A DNA stretch of 64,000 nt, from NCBI GenBank assembly GCA_902476265.1, contig CABSCP010000013.1:26595-90594 (forward strand), in the 5' to 3' direction. The position numbers and the translations under genes were made by a program. Below the pieces are notes generated by a model. That model saw only the letters and a program-made list of their open reading frames with translations. It was not told the DNA's origin and did no database searches. Shown here in pieces: positions 41,732 through 51,032 of the stretch. Numbering within the stretch: the first letter of the stretch is position 1; each line of letters begins with the position of its first letter. The DNA is from an uncultured Lachnospiraceae bacterium. GTDB taxonomy: Bacteria > Bacillota > Clostridia > Lachnospirales > Lachnospiraceae.

Positions 41732-44123
41732 CCGCTGTTTCCATGAATTGCTCCAAGATACGGTACAGCTGATTCACATCCACGGGTTTTGCAATATGGG
41801 CATTCATCCCCGCTTCCATCGCTGCCGCAACGTCCTCCCGAAAAGCATTTGCCGTCATGGCGATGATGGGAATGCGCCGCGCATTGTCCCGGGGCGCGCT
41901 GCGGATCGCTCTGGCCGTTTGATACCCGTCCATCCCCGGCATTTGAATATCCATCAGAATCGCGTCGCACTCACGTCCTATTGGAGAAAGGAACCATTCA
42001 AACGCCTCGTTCCCGTCTTTGGTCCAGTGCACCTGTGCTCCGGCCATCCGCAAAAGCTCCTGTGCAATTTCTCCGTTCAGTTCATTGTCCTCCGCCAGCA
42101 GAAACAGCCGGTTTTCAAGGGTCCTATTCCGCGTCTCACGGACCGCTGTACCGGCTCCCAGCCGTTCTGCTCCCGCGGCGGATAAAAGGCTGTTGTATAA
42201 TGAGGAGGCAAACAAAGGCTTTGCCAAAAACAGATTGGCCCCCGCTTCCCGGGCCTCCGTCTCAATCCTGCTGCAGTCGTAGGCCGTGATGATGATAATC
42301 AGCGTATCCGGTCCCACCGCCGCCCGTATTTGCCGGGTCGTTTCTATCCCGTCCATACCCGGCATCTGCCAGTCTATCAGGCACACGTCGTAATCTTCCG
42401 CCGCATCGTGGGCAGCCCGTATTTCCTCCACCGCTTCCCTGCCGCTGTGTACCTGTCTTGCCATAATTCCGAACCGTTCCAGTAAAAGTGCGGTATAGGT
42501 GCAGTCGTCCGGGTCATTATCCGTAACCAAAACCTTGAGGGAATCCATGACCGGATACTTCACTGTCTGCGCAAGCGCATCCGCCACACCAAAAGGAAGC
42601 TCCACGTTGAATACGGTTCCTCTGCCGAGGCAGCTGGACACCGAAATCGTCCCGCCCATAAGCTCCACCAGATTCCTGGTAATCGGCATGCCCAGACCGG
42701 TCCCCCCGGTCTCCCCGCTGTCGAAGCGTTCCTGCTCGAAAGGTTCGTAGAGCCGCGCCAGAAACGCTTCGCTCATGCCCCGTCCGGTATCGCTGACGGT
42801 AAACCGAAGCCTGACGCAGTTGTTTTTACAGGAAAGCTGTTTGACTCCCAGTCTGATCTGTCCGCCTGCCGGAGTGAATTTGACCGCATTGGACAGAAGA
42901 TTCAGGAGGATCTGACTGACCCGGACGGAATCCCCCACCAATTCTTCCTCCGTCGTCTCCTGCAGGGAGGTATGAAAATCGATTCCCCGGGCGTCGGCCT
43001 GCGGAAAAATGATGGAGGTGACCGATTCCATCACCTGTTGAAGATAAAACGGCTCATGGCTGACGTTCAGCTTCCCGTCCTCTATTTTTGACATGTCCAG
43101 CACATCATTGATAATGGAGAGCAAATGCTTGGAAGAAAACCCGATTTTCTTCAGACAGTCCTCCACCCTCGCCTGGTCCCTGATATGGGCGGCGGCGATG
43201 GTGGTCATGCCGATAATCGCATTCATGGGGGTGCGTATCTCATGGGACATTCTGGATAAAAAGGCGCGTTTCGCCTCACTGGCCCGCTGCGCCCCCGCCA
43301 GCGCATCCCTCAGCTGCGCGGTCTGTTCCTCCAGCTTTTGCCGCATTTCCTGCATATCGGTCACATCGATATAGAGCAGCAGATACACCGGATCATTATC
43401 GATCCGATCCACGCAGTCTCCGTCAATCTGTATCCAGATATCTTTTCCCTTCCGGCTATGAAACCGGGTAGTGAGCCGGATATGTTCCCCTCGCCGCACC
43501 GACTCCAGATGGGCGGCAAACAGTTCTTCATTTTCCTTCAGGTTCTGCTGCAGCAAAACGTCATATTCTTCCCCGTCTGACCCGAAAAACTCCCGGAAAC
43601 GGTCGTTGGCGTCCAGCAGCTTCATATGAAATTGATCGCGGATGAGGTATTTCGCCACGAATCCGGGGATGTTGTTATAGGTGACGGATTTTTCCTGTTC
43701 GATCTCCACCAGATCGGTGATGTCCGTGATGACCGTATAGCAGATCGGAAATCCCCCGTACTTCTCGTCGGTAAAAGTCCCGTTCAGACGCACCCAGATA
43801 TGTCTTCCGCCCTTCACCGGCATTCGGGTGACAACACTGAACCCAGGGAGGCCTTTCTGCCGGGCGGACATCACCGCTTCGCCGATCTTCTGCAGCTCTT
43901 CCTCATAGTGATGATATTGATAATAAATATCCGGCCGGTTACAAAACAGCTCCCCATACTCCTCCCGGGGATAGCGGATGAGCCGATAGTAAAAGTCATT
44001 GGCCCAGATCATGGTAAAGGACGGATCCAGCAAATGCTTACTCACACTCACCTGCATCGCGCTCATCAACAACGTATAATCGTACTCCGTACCGCAAAAC
44101 CCGGAACCGTTAGGCTCTTCCAT
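41703..44123 (-). CDS. Cytoplasmic PAS-PAS hybrid histidine kinase with two receiver domains
   Basis: An 806-residue protein without membrane segments. Two PAS domains (about 20-140 and 145-275), a short coiled coil, HisKA with His294 in MSHEIRTPMN, HATPase (about 390-520: NAVKFTPAGG, DTGRGM, GTGLGMPI), then two receivers with Asp584 in LIDWQMPGMDG and Asp725 in LMDIQMPGMDG. No output domain is visible, so it acts through phosphotransfer. I chose the ATG at 44123 because AAGGAG is 7 bases upstream. A good promoter lies at 44269-44297. Confidence 0.93.
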   Translation of the reverse strand: MEEPNGSGFCGTEYDYTLLMSAMQVSVSKHLLDPSFTMIWANDFYYRLIRYPREEYGELFCNRPDIYYQYHHYEEELQKIGEAVMSARQKGLPGFSVVTRMPVKGGRHIWVRLNGTFTDEKYGGFPICYTVITDITDLVEIEQEKSVTYNNIPGFVAKYLIRDQFHMKLLDANDRFREFFGSDGEEYDVLLQQNLKENEELFAAHLESVRRGEHIRLTTRFHSRKGKDIWIQIDGDCVDRIDNDPVYLLLYIDVTDMQEMRQKLEEQTAQLRDALAGAQRASEAKRAFLSRMSHEIRTPMNAIIGMTTIAAAHIRDQARVEDCLKKIGFSSKHLLSIINDVLDMSKIEDGKLNVSHEPFYLQQVMESVTSIIFPQADARGIDFHTSLQETTEEELVGDSVRVSQILLNLLSNAVKFTPAGGQIRLGVKQLSCKNNCVRLRFTVSDTGRGMSEAFLARLYEPFEQERFDSGETGGTGLGMPITRNLVELMGGTISVSSCLGRGTVFNVELPFGVADALAQTVKYPVMDSLKVLVTDNDPDDCTYTALLLERFGIMARQVHSGREAVEEIRAAHDAAEDYDVCLIDWQMPGMDGIETTRQIRAAVGPDTLIIIITAYDCSRIETEAREAGANLFLAKPLFASSLYNSLLSAAGAERLGAGTAVRETRNRTLENRLFLLAEDNELNGEIAQELLRMAGAQVHWTKDGNEAFEWFLSPIGRECDAILMDIQMPGMDGYQTARAIRSAPRDNARRIPIIAMTANAFREDVAAAMEAGMNAHIAKPVDVNQLYRILEQFMETAEEKGPAVCF

Positions 44124-44268
44124 CTTCATACTCCTTTTCCCGCGCGCCCACACCGCTCCGACTCCGGTTTTTCAGCCGAAGTGTTGAGAAACCGATCCCG
44201 GGAACACGCGCAAAGCTAATCTGCAGCATTGATAAAACGAAAATATCTGAGGGACAAAACATATATTC

Positions 44269-44297
44269 AGTATATGCCTTTCGGTATCGCATGTCAA
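44269..44297 (-). promoter_or_regulatory. Promoter of the two-receiver hybrid kinase
   Basis: On the minus strand TTGACA (44297-44292), 17 bases, TATACT (44274-44269). Confidence 0.8.
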
Positions 44298-44300
44298 ATC

Positions 44301-44333
44301 AAAAGAGACACCGCCTGACACAGTGTCTCTTTT
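44301..44333 (-). terminator. Terminator after asnS
   Basis: Exact 11-base arms AAAAGAGACAC (44301-44311) and its complement (44323-44333); the T-rich arm ends the transcript on the minus strand. Confidence 0.8.
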
Positions 44334-44342
44334 ACCTGTTTT

Positions 44343-45737
44343 TTAAAGTTCGCAGTTTTTCACCGTTCTGGGGAAAGGAAGCACGTCGCGGATGTTCCCC
44401 ATTCCTGTGAGGTACATCACGCATCTTTCAAAGCCCAGGCCAAATCCGGCGTGTCTTGCAGAACCGAATCTTCTCAGATCCAGATAGAAGCCGTAGTCTT
44501 CCTTGTTCAGCCCCAGCTCATCCATACGCTGTTCCAGAAGTTCCAGATTGTCTTCCCTCTGGCTGCCGCCGATGATTTCGCCGATGCCGGGCACCAGGCA
44601 GTCCATCGCGGCCACCGTCTTGCCGTCTTCGTTGAGTTTCATATAAAAGGCCTTGATTTCCTTCGGATAATCCGTCACGAATACAGGGCGTTTAAACTCT
44701 TTCTCCGTCAGATAACGCTCATGTTCGGTCTGCAGATCACAGCCCCAGAATACCTTATAGTCAAATTCGTCGTTGTGCTGCTCCAGGATTTTGATGGCCT
44801 CTGTATAGGTCACATGGCCGAAATCGGAGTTGAGCACATGATTTAACCGGTCCAGCAGACCCTTATCCACAAAGCTGTTGAAGAACGCCATTTCTTCCGG
44901 CGCATTTTCCAGCACATAGCGGATCACATATTTCAACATGGATTCCGCCAGGATCATATCATCCTTTAAGTCCGCAAAGGCGATTTCCGGCTCGATCATC
45001 CAGAATTCGGCTGCATGGCGGGTAGTATTGGAATTTTCCGCGCGGAAAGTGGGACCAAACGTATAAATGTTCTTAAATGCCATCGCGAAAGTCTCACCGT
45101 TTAACTGACCGCTCACCGTCAGATTGGTAGGCTTGCAGAAAAAGTCCTGGGAATAATCCACGCTGCCATCCTCGTTTTTGGGAACGTTGTTTAAATCCAG
45201 CGTGGTCACCTGGAACATTTCACCGGCGCCTTCACAGTCGCTTCCCGTGATCAGAGGCGTATGCACATAGACAAATCCTCTTTCCTGGAAAAACTGATGG
45301 ATCGCATAGGCGATCAGGGAACGGACCCGGAATACGGCCTGGAAGGTGTTCGTCCTGGGACGAAGATGGGAAATAGTACGCAGGTATTCGAAGCTGTGGC
45401 GCTTCTTCTGAAGAGGATAATCCGGACCGGAAGCGCCTTCCAGAAGCACTTCGTCCGCCTGCATTTCAAAGGGCTGCTTTGCACCGGGCGTTTCCACAAC
45501 GGTACCTGTTACAATCACGGCAGCGCCCACGCCGATTTTGGCCACATCCGCATAGTTGCTGATTTTATCTGCCGCATAAACCACCTGCAGCGGCTCGAAG
45601 AAGGTTCCGTCATTGACAACCAGGAACCCGAAATTCTTGGAATCGCGGTTGCTTCTCACCCAGCCGCCTACTGTCACCTTCTGGTTGATATACTGCTCTT
45701 TTTCTCTGAATAACTGTTTTACATTCGTCAGCTCCAT
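44343..45737 (-). CDS. asnS: Asparaginyl-tRNA synthetase
   Basis: A 464-residue class II enzyme charging tRNA-Asn. The N-terminal OB-fold anticodon domain (about 1-110, VGGWVRSNRDSK) precedes the catalytic core with motif 2 FRAENSNTTRHAAEFWMIE and motif 3 GFGLGFERCVMYLTG. The length and C terminus (NIRDVLPFPRT) are typical of AsnRS rather than AspRS. The start at 45737 follows GGAGAG. It lies downstream of the trigger-factor-like gene and ends in a terminator. Confidence 0.97.
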   Translation of the reverse strand: MELTNVKQLFREKEQYINQKVTVGGWVRSNRDSKNFGFLVVNDGTFFEPLQVVYAADKISNYADVAKIGVGAAVIVTGTVVETPGAKQPFEMQADEVLLEGASGPDYPLQKKRHSFEYLRTISHLRPRTNTFQAVFRVRSLIAYAIHQFFQERGFVYVHTPLITGSDCEGAGEMFQVTTLDLNNVPKNEDGSVDYSQDFFCKPTNLTVSGQLNGETFAMAFKNIYTFGPTFRAENSNTTRHAAEFWMIEPEIAFADLKDDMILAESMLKYVIRYVLENAPEEMAFFNSFVDKGLLDRLNHVLNSDFGHVTYTEAIKILEQHNDEFDYKVFWGCDLQTEHERYLTEKEFKRPVFVTDYPKEIKAFYMKLNEDGKTVAAMDCLVPGIGEIIGGSQREDNLELLEQRMDELGLNKEDYGFYLDLRRFGSARHAGFGLGFERCVMYLTGMGNIRDVLPFPRTVKNCEL

Positions 45738-45802
45738 GGTCTCTCTCCTCACTTCCCGCCGGCTGCCGGCGTGTCTGTTCTGCTGTCAATATCGATAAAA
45801 GC

Positions 45803-47068
45803 TTATTCCGCTGCGGTCTGTGTCTCTGTTTCGGAAGCGGTCTGTGTCTCTGTGCCGGTTTCGGTTTCAGAAGCGGTTTCCGGGATATCCTGCGGTTCCG
45901 CATCATTCACCTTCGCGTTTTCTACCAGATAAGCCGTTACCTTTTCCGTCATCATATATTCGCGGTAGCCTTTGATTTCCGTGCCCAGCGCTTCTTTATA
46001 TGCATCTGCAGACTCATAGCCGTAATTGGATGCATTTTCTTCAATATCCTTTTCCATATCTTCATCCGATACGGTCATGCCTTCTTTTTCCGCAATCGCC
46101 TGAAGAACCATCACCTGCTCTGCCGCTTCCTTGGCGGAAACCTTCATTTCCTCTTCATACTGCTCGGTGGTCATGCCATAACCATACAGCATGAATGTTT
46201 CCAGATCAAAGCCGTACATGCTCGCCTGATAGGTCAGGTTGGAAACCAGTCTGTCATAATAACGCTCTGTCATGGCTTCCGGAGCGGCTTTCACGACAGC
46301 ATTGCTGCAGACAGCTTTCAAAACAGCGCTCTCCGCTTCCATATCATGCTGTGCCTGCGCAGTTTTCATCAGATTGTCATACACATATTTTTTGTATTCT
46401 TCTACATTGGAGACATTTTCCACACCCAGGCCGGCTACAAATTCATCGTTGAGTTCGGGCAGTTCTTCTTCATAAATTTTGTTCAGTGTAACAGTGAATA
46501 CCACCTTGGCACCCGCCAGATCCGCATTCTGGTAATTCTCAGGGAACGTCAGGTTCAGGTCTTTGGTTTCCCCGGTCTTCATGCCAATGACACCGTCTTC
46601 AAACCCGTCGATAAAAGTATTGGAGCCGATGGTCAGCTCATAATTATCCGCGGTGCCGCCTTCAAAAGCCACTCCGTCTTTTTTCCCCACATAGCTGATG
46701 TCTGTCACGTCGCCTTCTTTGACTGCGCGGTCCGTCACTTCATTTTTAATCTTATTATTATTCAGTACATTGCTGATATAGCTGTCCACCTGCTCGTCCG
46801 TCACCTGCGCAGCTTCCACGGAAACTTCCACGCCCACATAGTCGCCCAGGGTAACATAATCACCCACATTCAGGTTATCCAAATATGCTTCCTCAGGATA
46901 TTCCTTCTGCTGTACTTCGCTTTCGGCAGCGGCGCCGCTTTCTTCTGTAGCAGCAACGCTTTCCTCTGTTGCGGCAGTATTTTCCTGCTTGTCCGCTTCC
47001 TTTCCGCAGCCAGCCAGCATCATCGCTGAAAGAGAAACTGCTGTAACAGCCAACATAAATTTCTTCAT
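45803..47068 (-). CDS. Trigger-factor-like FKBP peptidyl-prolyl isomerase lipoprotein
   Basis: A 421-residue protein. A lipoprotein signal ends in LAGC (Cys21), then an acidic Thr/Glu-rich spacer, a trigger-factor N-domain-like segment, an FKBP isomerase domain (about 110-190: GDVTDISYVGKKDG, GFEDGVIGMKTGE) and the trigger-factor C-terminal helical domain (about 200-375). The tail is Glu/Thr-rich (TETETGTETQT-like). It is probably a surface-anchored folding factor for secreted proteins, unlike the cytosolic Tig. ATG at 47068 has AGGAG upstream; an in-frame TTG two codons earlier is also possible. Confidence 0.9.
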   Translation of the reverse strand: MKKFMLAVTAVSLSAMMLAGCGKEADKQENTAATEESVAATEESGAAAESEVQQKEYPEEAYLDNLNVGDYVTLGDYVGVEVSVEAAQVTDEQVDSYISNVLNNNKIKNEVTDRAVKEGDVTDISYVGKKDGVAFEGGTADNYELTIGSNTFIDGFEDGVIGMKTGETKDLNLTFPENYQNADLAGAKVVFTVTLNKIYEEELPELNDEFVAGLGVENVSNVEEYKKYVYDNLMKTAQAQHDMEAESAVLKAVCSNAVVKAAPEAMTERYYDRLVSNLTYQASMYGFDLETFMLYGYGMTTEQYEEEMKVSAKEAAEQVMVLQAIAEKEGMTVSDEDMEKDIEENASNYGYESADAYKEALGTEIKGYREYMMTEKVTAYLVENAKVNDAEPQDIPETASETETGTETQTASETETQTAAE

Positions 47069-47141
47069 AAACAAATAATCTCCTCGTCTTTATACTGATG
47101 GATCCATGTCCAAATCCTGCGGGTTGCCCGCATTGCCATAC

Positions 47142-47170
47142 ATTTTAGCACACTTTCCCCTGACTTACAA
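47142..47170 (-). promoter_or_regulatory. Promoter of the trigger-factor-like gene
   Basis: On the minus strand TTGTAA (47170-47165), 17 bases, TAAAAT (47147-47142). The -35 overlaps the stop codon of the cardiolipin synthase gene. Confidence 0.65.
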
Positions 47171-48643
47171 TACCGGAGAAAGCAGTCGGCAGACCTGTTC
47201 CTTGAAACGGATCCAAAGGGAGCGTCCCCTGTACATATCTTTTGTGATCCGGGTACACAGTTTCAAATCCTCAATGAAAATCCGTTCCATTTCCTGCGCA
47301 ACCTTTTCATCATATATCATGGCATTCACTTCAAAATTCAGGGAAAAACTGCGGATATCCATATTCGCGGTCCCGTAGCAACAGGCCTCCCCGTCGATGG
47401 AGAGTCCCTTGGCATGAAGGAAGCCGTTATTATAAGTATAACAATTTGCGCCCGCCATAATCAGTTCACCTACATAAGAATAGGTCGCCCAGTATACAAA
47501 AGGATGGTCCGGCTTGCAGGGAATCATGAGATTCACCTCCACTCCGGAAAGCACCGCCATCATCAGGGCGGTCTGAATGGATTCGTCAGGAATGAAATAA
47601 GGCGTCTGGATATAAATTTTCTTTTTGGCCTTATGAATCAGCCTCATATAATTATCCCTGATATTCTCCAGAGAAGAATCCGGCCCGCTGGAAATGATCT
47701 GGATCTTGGTATCCCCGCATTTTTCCTCCGGATAAAGAATGTATTTCCCGTCTGCAAAAAGATTTTCCCTGGCCGCATAGTCCCAGTCCTGAATATAACG
47801 GATTAAAAGCGCTGCAACAGCGCTGCCGCGGATGCGCAGGTGCGTATCCCGCCAGTGTCCGAATTTGGGGTCCAGCCCGATATATTCTTTTCCGATATTA
47901 AACCCGCCCACATAACCGATTTTTCCATCAATAATGGCTATTTTCCTGTGGTTGCGGTAATTCATACGCAGATGCAGCGGCCCTAAAAGCGCCGGGAAAA
48001 ATACCGCTGTACGGATGCCGTGTCCCTCCAGCTCCTTCCAGTATTTCTTCCGCACACTCCTGCATCCCATGGCATCGTAAAGGATGCGGATTTCCACTTC
48101 CTGCGCTGCTTTTTCTAAAAGGACATCCCGGATCCGGTTAAATAATACATCGTTTTTAATGATGTAATACTGCAGAAAAATATACTTTTCCGCTCCCCTG
48201 ATATCCTCGATCAGCGCGTCAAATTTATCGTTACCGTCGGTGTAGATTTTCACCTCATTATCATCCGTCAAAACGGAACCGGCGCTTTCCAGATTAAAAA
48301 AAACCAGATCCGAAAATCCCTGCAGCTGGGGATTGGCCTCCTCCAGTTCTCTGCTGCGCACGCTGTATTCCTGTCTGCGCACCGCCTCATTGACCTGATC
48401 TTCAATTCCTTTTATCTTGAACATTTTGCGCTTGTGCATATCGGTTCCGGCCAGCAGATAGAGCAAAAACCCGATGCCCGGCAGCGCGTTTAGCACCAGC
48501 AGCCATGCCCAAGCGGACTTCGGCTCCTTGCGCTGGAAAAAAATGATCACTATGGACAGGAAAAAATTCAGCAGCATCATATGTCCGGCTATGAAACTCA
48601 CACCCTGGCAGATATACTGCCAGCAGCTATTTAAGACTTCCAC
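47165..48643 (-). CDS. cls: Cardiolipin synthase (phospholipase D family)
   Basis: A 492-residue membrane enzyme joining two phosphatidylglycerols into cardiolipin. Two N-terminal membrane helices (about 15-70) precede two PLD domains with HKD motifs: HRKIAIIDGKIGYVGG in the first and HAKGLSIDGEACCYGTANMD in the second. The second reads HxKxxxxDG as expected. I chose a GTG start at 48643 because GGAGGG is well spaced and the membrane helices follow directly. It ends with the usual LSPVL. Confidence 0.95.
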   Translation of the reverse strand: MEVLNSCWQYICQGVSFIAGHMMLLNFFLSIVIIFFQRKEPKSAWAWLLVLNALPGIGFLLYLLAGTDMHKRKMFKIKGIEDQVNEAVRRQEYSVRSRELEEANPQLQGFSDLVFFNLESAGSVLTDDNEVKIYTDGNDKFDALIEDIRGAEKYIFLQYYIIKNDVLFNRIRDVLLEKAAQEVEIRILYDAMGCRSVRKKYWKELEGHGIRTAVFFPALLGPLHLRMNYRNHRKIAIIDGKIGYVGGFNIGKEYIGLDPKFGHWRDTHLRIRGSAVAALLIRYIQDWDYAARENLFADGKYILYPEEKCGDTKIQIISSGPDSSLENIRDNYMRLIHKAKKKIYIQTPYFIPDESIQTALMMAVLSGVEVNLMIPCKPDHPFVYWATYSYVGELIMAGANCYTYNNGFLHAKGLSIDGEACCYGTANMDIRSFSLNFEVNAMIYDEKVAQEMERIFIEDLKLCTRITKDMYRGRSLWIRFKEQVCRLLSPVL

Positions 48644-48725
48644 TATCGTTCTCCCTCCTGCCCCTTTGTCCGCAGAATCCCTGTTATCATGTATCGGCCC
48701 GCCCGGCGGGCTGTGAATGGTAATT

Positions 48726-48754
48726 ATTATATAACAATCCCCCGGAAACTGCAA
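48726..48754 (-). promoter_or_regulatory. Promoter of the cardiolipin synthase gene
   Basis: On the minus strand TTGCAG (48754-48749), 17 bases, TATAAT (48731-48726). It lies back to back with the plus-strand promoter at 48764. Confidence 0.75.
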
Positions 48755-48763
48755 TAAAACTCC

Positions 48764-48792
48764 TTGTCTAAAGTCCAAAATTCTGATAGAAT
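48764..48792 (+). promoter_or_regulatory. Promoter of the small membrane protein gene
   Basis: TTGTCT (48764-48769), 17 bases, TAGAAT (48787-48792), 66 bases upstream of the start at 48859. Confidence 0.65.
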
Positions 48793-48858
48793 AATAACAA
48801 TCCGGCCATACAGACTGACCGCTGAAAACAGATCACATCCCAAGGAGGAACTTTCATT

Positions 48859-49338
48859 ATGAACACCCTGACAATTGTACTGCTTGTCATCCTCGCCGTA
48901 CTGATCGTTACCGTCATCGTTCTGTACTTTCTGGGCAAGAAAGCACAGAAGAAACAGGCGGAACAGGAGCAGCAGATTGAAGCTTACAAACAGACCGTAA
49001 CCATGCTTATTATCGACAAAAAGAGAATGAAGTTAAAGGAAGCAGGCCTTCCCCAGGCGGTCATCGACAACACGCCCAGACTCATGCGCGGTTCCAAACT
49101 GCCTATCGTGAAAGCGAAGGTCGGTCCCCAGATCATGTCTCTGGTCTGCGATGAGAAGATCTTTGATATCGTTCCGGTGAAGAAAGAAGTGAAAGCGACC
49201 GTGAGCGGTATTTACTTAACAGGTGTCCGGGCCGTACACGGCACCCTTCCCCAGCCGGCTAACAAGAAGAAAAAGGGCTGGTTAAAGCGAAACGTGGAGA
49301 AGCTTCAGGAAAAGGCAGGCGCAAAGCCGGTCAAATAA
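48859..49338 (+). CDS. Small conserved-looking membrane-anchored protein of unknown function
   Basis: A 159-residue protein with one N-terminal membrane helix (about 5-25), a charged coiled-coil segment (about 28-60), a small compact domain (about 70-125) and a Lys-rich tail. AAGGAGG precedes the ATG, and promoter and terminator are clear, so it is a real single-gene unit. I do not recognise the family. The basic tail would face the cytoplasm and could bind nucleic acid or acidic lipids. It is divergent from the cardiolipin synthase gene. Confidence 0.75.
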   Translation: MNTLTIVLLVILAVLIVTVIVLYFLGKKAQKKQAEQEQQIEAYKQTVTMLIIDKKRMKLKEAGLPQAVIDNTPRLMRGSKLPIVKAKVGPQIMSLVCDEKIFDIVPVKKEVKATVSGIYLTGVRAVHGTLPQPANKKKKGWLKRNVEKLQEKAGAKPVK

Positions 49339-49357
49339 ATTCATATAGAAAAATGCA

Positions 49358-49389
49358 GGGAAGCGGATGAATATAACCGCTTCCCTTTT
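49358..49389 (+). terminator. Terminator after the small membrane protein gene
   Basis: Exact arms GGGAAGCGG (49358-49366) and CCGCTTCCC (49377-49385), followed by TTTT. Confidence 0.88.
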
Positions 49390-49470
49390 ATATTATGCGC
49401 CTTACAAAAGCGCGTATTCTTTATTTGCAAACACTGCGTTTGGTTTCCCTTTGTGCCTGTTACCGGAATG

Positions 49471-50301
49471 TTAGGAAAGCCCTTCCCGCCTCATCACTTC
49501 CTGCAGATAGGCAACCGCCTTTTCATATTCTGGCAATCCGGAAAGATGCTCCGTAAATACCGGCATGTCCGGATCCAGTTGATCCGCCAGCCGGAAGACC
49601 TTACCGAAATTGATTCTACCCGTCCCCGGCAGTGTTTCCTGAATGCAGACCGGCGGGCAGTGCTTTAAGACCACGTCTTTGGCATGGACGCTCTTGACAT
49701 AAGGCCCCAGCTTTTTGAAACATTCTTCGATAAAAGCTTCGCAATTATGATATTTCTCAAATGAAGTGATCATATTCGCATAGTCCATATGAACCCCAAA
49801 TGCCGGTCGGTCAATATCCTGCAAAAGTTTCAGATAATCCTCCGGAGAATCCGGGTGCATCCAGTACATGGGCTCCAGTGTAAAAAAAGTTCTCTTCGGG
49901 TTTACCGAATCGATGATATCCCGGGTCACATCAATGATCCTAGCATAGGTATCTTTGGCATAGTTTTCCGGATAATAGCCGTCCCAAACTTCCCCTGCGG
50001 CTCCCGCAATGTTCACGCAGCAGCGCGCCCCGATCTCCTCCGCAAAGGCCAGCTGTTCCTTGGCATAAGCGATGGCCTCCCGGCTCTTATTTTCATCCGG
50101 ATGAAGGACATTGTTCCAGACGCCCACTTCCCCGATCACAATATCATTCTCTTTGGCAAGGCGCAGATATTCGTCTCTGACCGCCGCTGTCTCCTCCTTT
50201 GTCATAGGCGCTGCGGCAGCCCTGAGGCCCAATCTGTGTATCTCTGCAATCCATTCTTCCGGGTTTTTATGCCCCAGATCCCCATTTACTCCCAGTCTCA
50301 T
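49471..50301 (-). CDS. Sugar phosphate isomerase/epimerase (xylose isomerase-like TIM barrel)
   Basis: A 276-residue AP-endonuclease-2/xylose isomerase-like barrel. Likely metal ligands lie in TLEPMYW, VHMDYANM, SVHAKDVV and FTEHLSG. It should interconvert or epimerise a sugar or inositol derivative. The start at 50301 follows AAAGGA and lies 4 bases after the deoC stop, so it is co-translated with deoC. With the DeoR gene upstream this is a small catabolic operon; the exact substrate is not evident. Confidence 0.85.
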   Translation of the reverse strand: MRLGVNGDLGHKNPEEWIAEIHRLGLRAAAAPMTKEETAAVRDEYLRLAKENDIVIGEVGVWNNVLHPDENKSREAIAYAKEQLAFAEEIGARCCVNIAGAAGEVWDGYYPENYAKDTYARIIDVTRDIIDSVNPKRTFFTLEPMYWMHPDSPEDYLKLLQDIDRPAFGVHMDYANMITSFEKYHNCEAFIEECFKKLGPYVKSVHAKDVVLKHCPPVCIQETLPGTGRINFGKVFRLADQLDPDMPVFTEHLSGLPEYEKAVAYLQEVMRREGLS

Positions 50302-50305
50302 TTTG

Positions 50306-51004
50306 TCATTCCTTTCTGCCGGAAAGCCGGTCAAACTCTTCCAGAATTTTCAAACTGCTGCTGGTTCCGATTCTCTCCGCTCCCGCGTCAATCATCTGTC
50401 TGCAGGTCTCCCAGCTCCGGATTCCGCCGGCGGCCTTCACCTTCACTGCATCGCCTGCCGTCTCTTTCATCAGACGGACGTCCTCCGCCAAAGCGCCGGA
50501 GGTTCCAAAACCGGTGCTGGTTTTAATAAAATCAGGCCTAACCTCTCCGGCGATCTGCGCCAGCTTTTTGATTTCTTCCTTTGTCAGATAGCAGTTTTCA
50601 AAGATCACCTTACAGAGTACGCCGGATTTCCTGCATACCGCAACCATACTCTCCATCTCTTTTCTGATGTAGGAAAAGTTTCCGTTTTTTACTTCCCCGA
50701 TGTTGATCACATAATCGATCTCGTCCGCTCCGCAGGCAATCGCGTTCTCCGCTTCAAAGACCTTGGTTTCCAACGTCGTCTGTCCCAGGGGAAAAGAAAC
50801 CGCCGCTCCCACATGCACCGGGGTCCCCGCCAAAAGCTGTTTGCAAAAAGAAACCGGTGCGCTGTTTACAGCTACCATGGCAAAATTGCCCTCTTTGGCC
50901 TCCCTGCACAGTTTTTCCAACATTTCGTGATCCGCAAAGGGCTTCAGACAGGTATGGTCAAACATTCTGCAAAGTTCCTGTCTTGTAATTGTTATACTAT
51001 TCAT
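50306..51004 (-). CDS. deoC: Deoxyribose-phosphate aldolase
   Basis: A 232-residue class I aldolase that splits 2-deoxyribose-5-phosphate to glyceraldehyde-3-phosphate and acetaldehyde. The Schiff-base Lys161 is in FIKTSTGFG, the activating Lys190 in VKVKAAGGIR, and Asp97 in EIDYVINIG. The length is normal. It sits between the DeoR gene and the isomerase. In this context it might act on a related sugar phosphate rather than nucleoside-derived deoxyribose; that is an inference. Confidence 0.93.
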   Translation of the reverse strand: MNSITITRQELCRMFDHTCLKPFADHEMLEKLCREAKEGNFAMVAVNSAPVSFCKQLLAGTPVHVGAAVSFPLGQTTLETKVFEAENAIACGADEIDYVINIGEVKNGNFSYIRKEMESMVAVCRKSGVLCKVIFENCYLTKEEIKKLAQIAGEVRPDFIKTSTGFGTSGALAEDVRLMKETAGDAVKVKAAGGIRSWETCRQMIDAGAERIGTSSSLKILEEFDRLSGRKE

Positions 51005-51032
51005 ATTTTATCCATTTCCCGGAATAGATATT

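Noticed and set aside
44110..44292. A 60-codon minus-strand frame upstream of the hybrid kinase
   Set aside because: It runs across the kinase promoter and its ribosome site, and has no start signal of its own.
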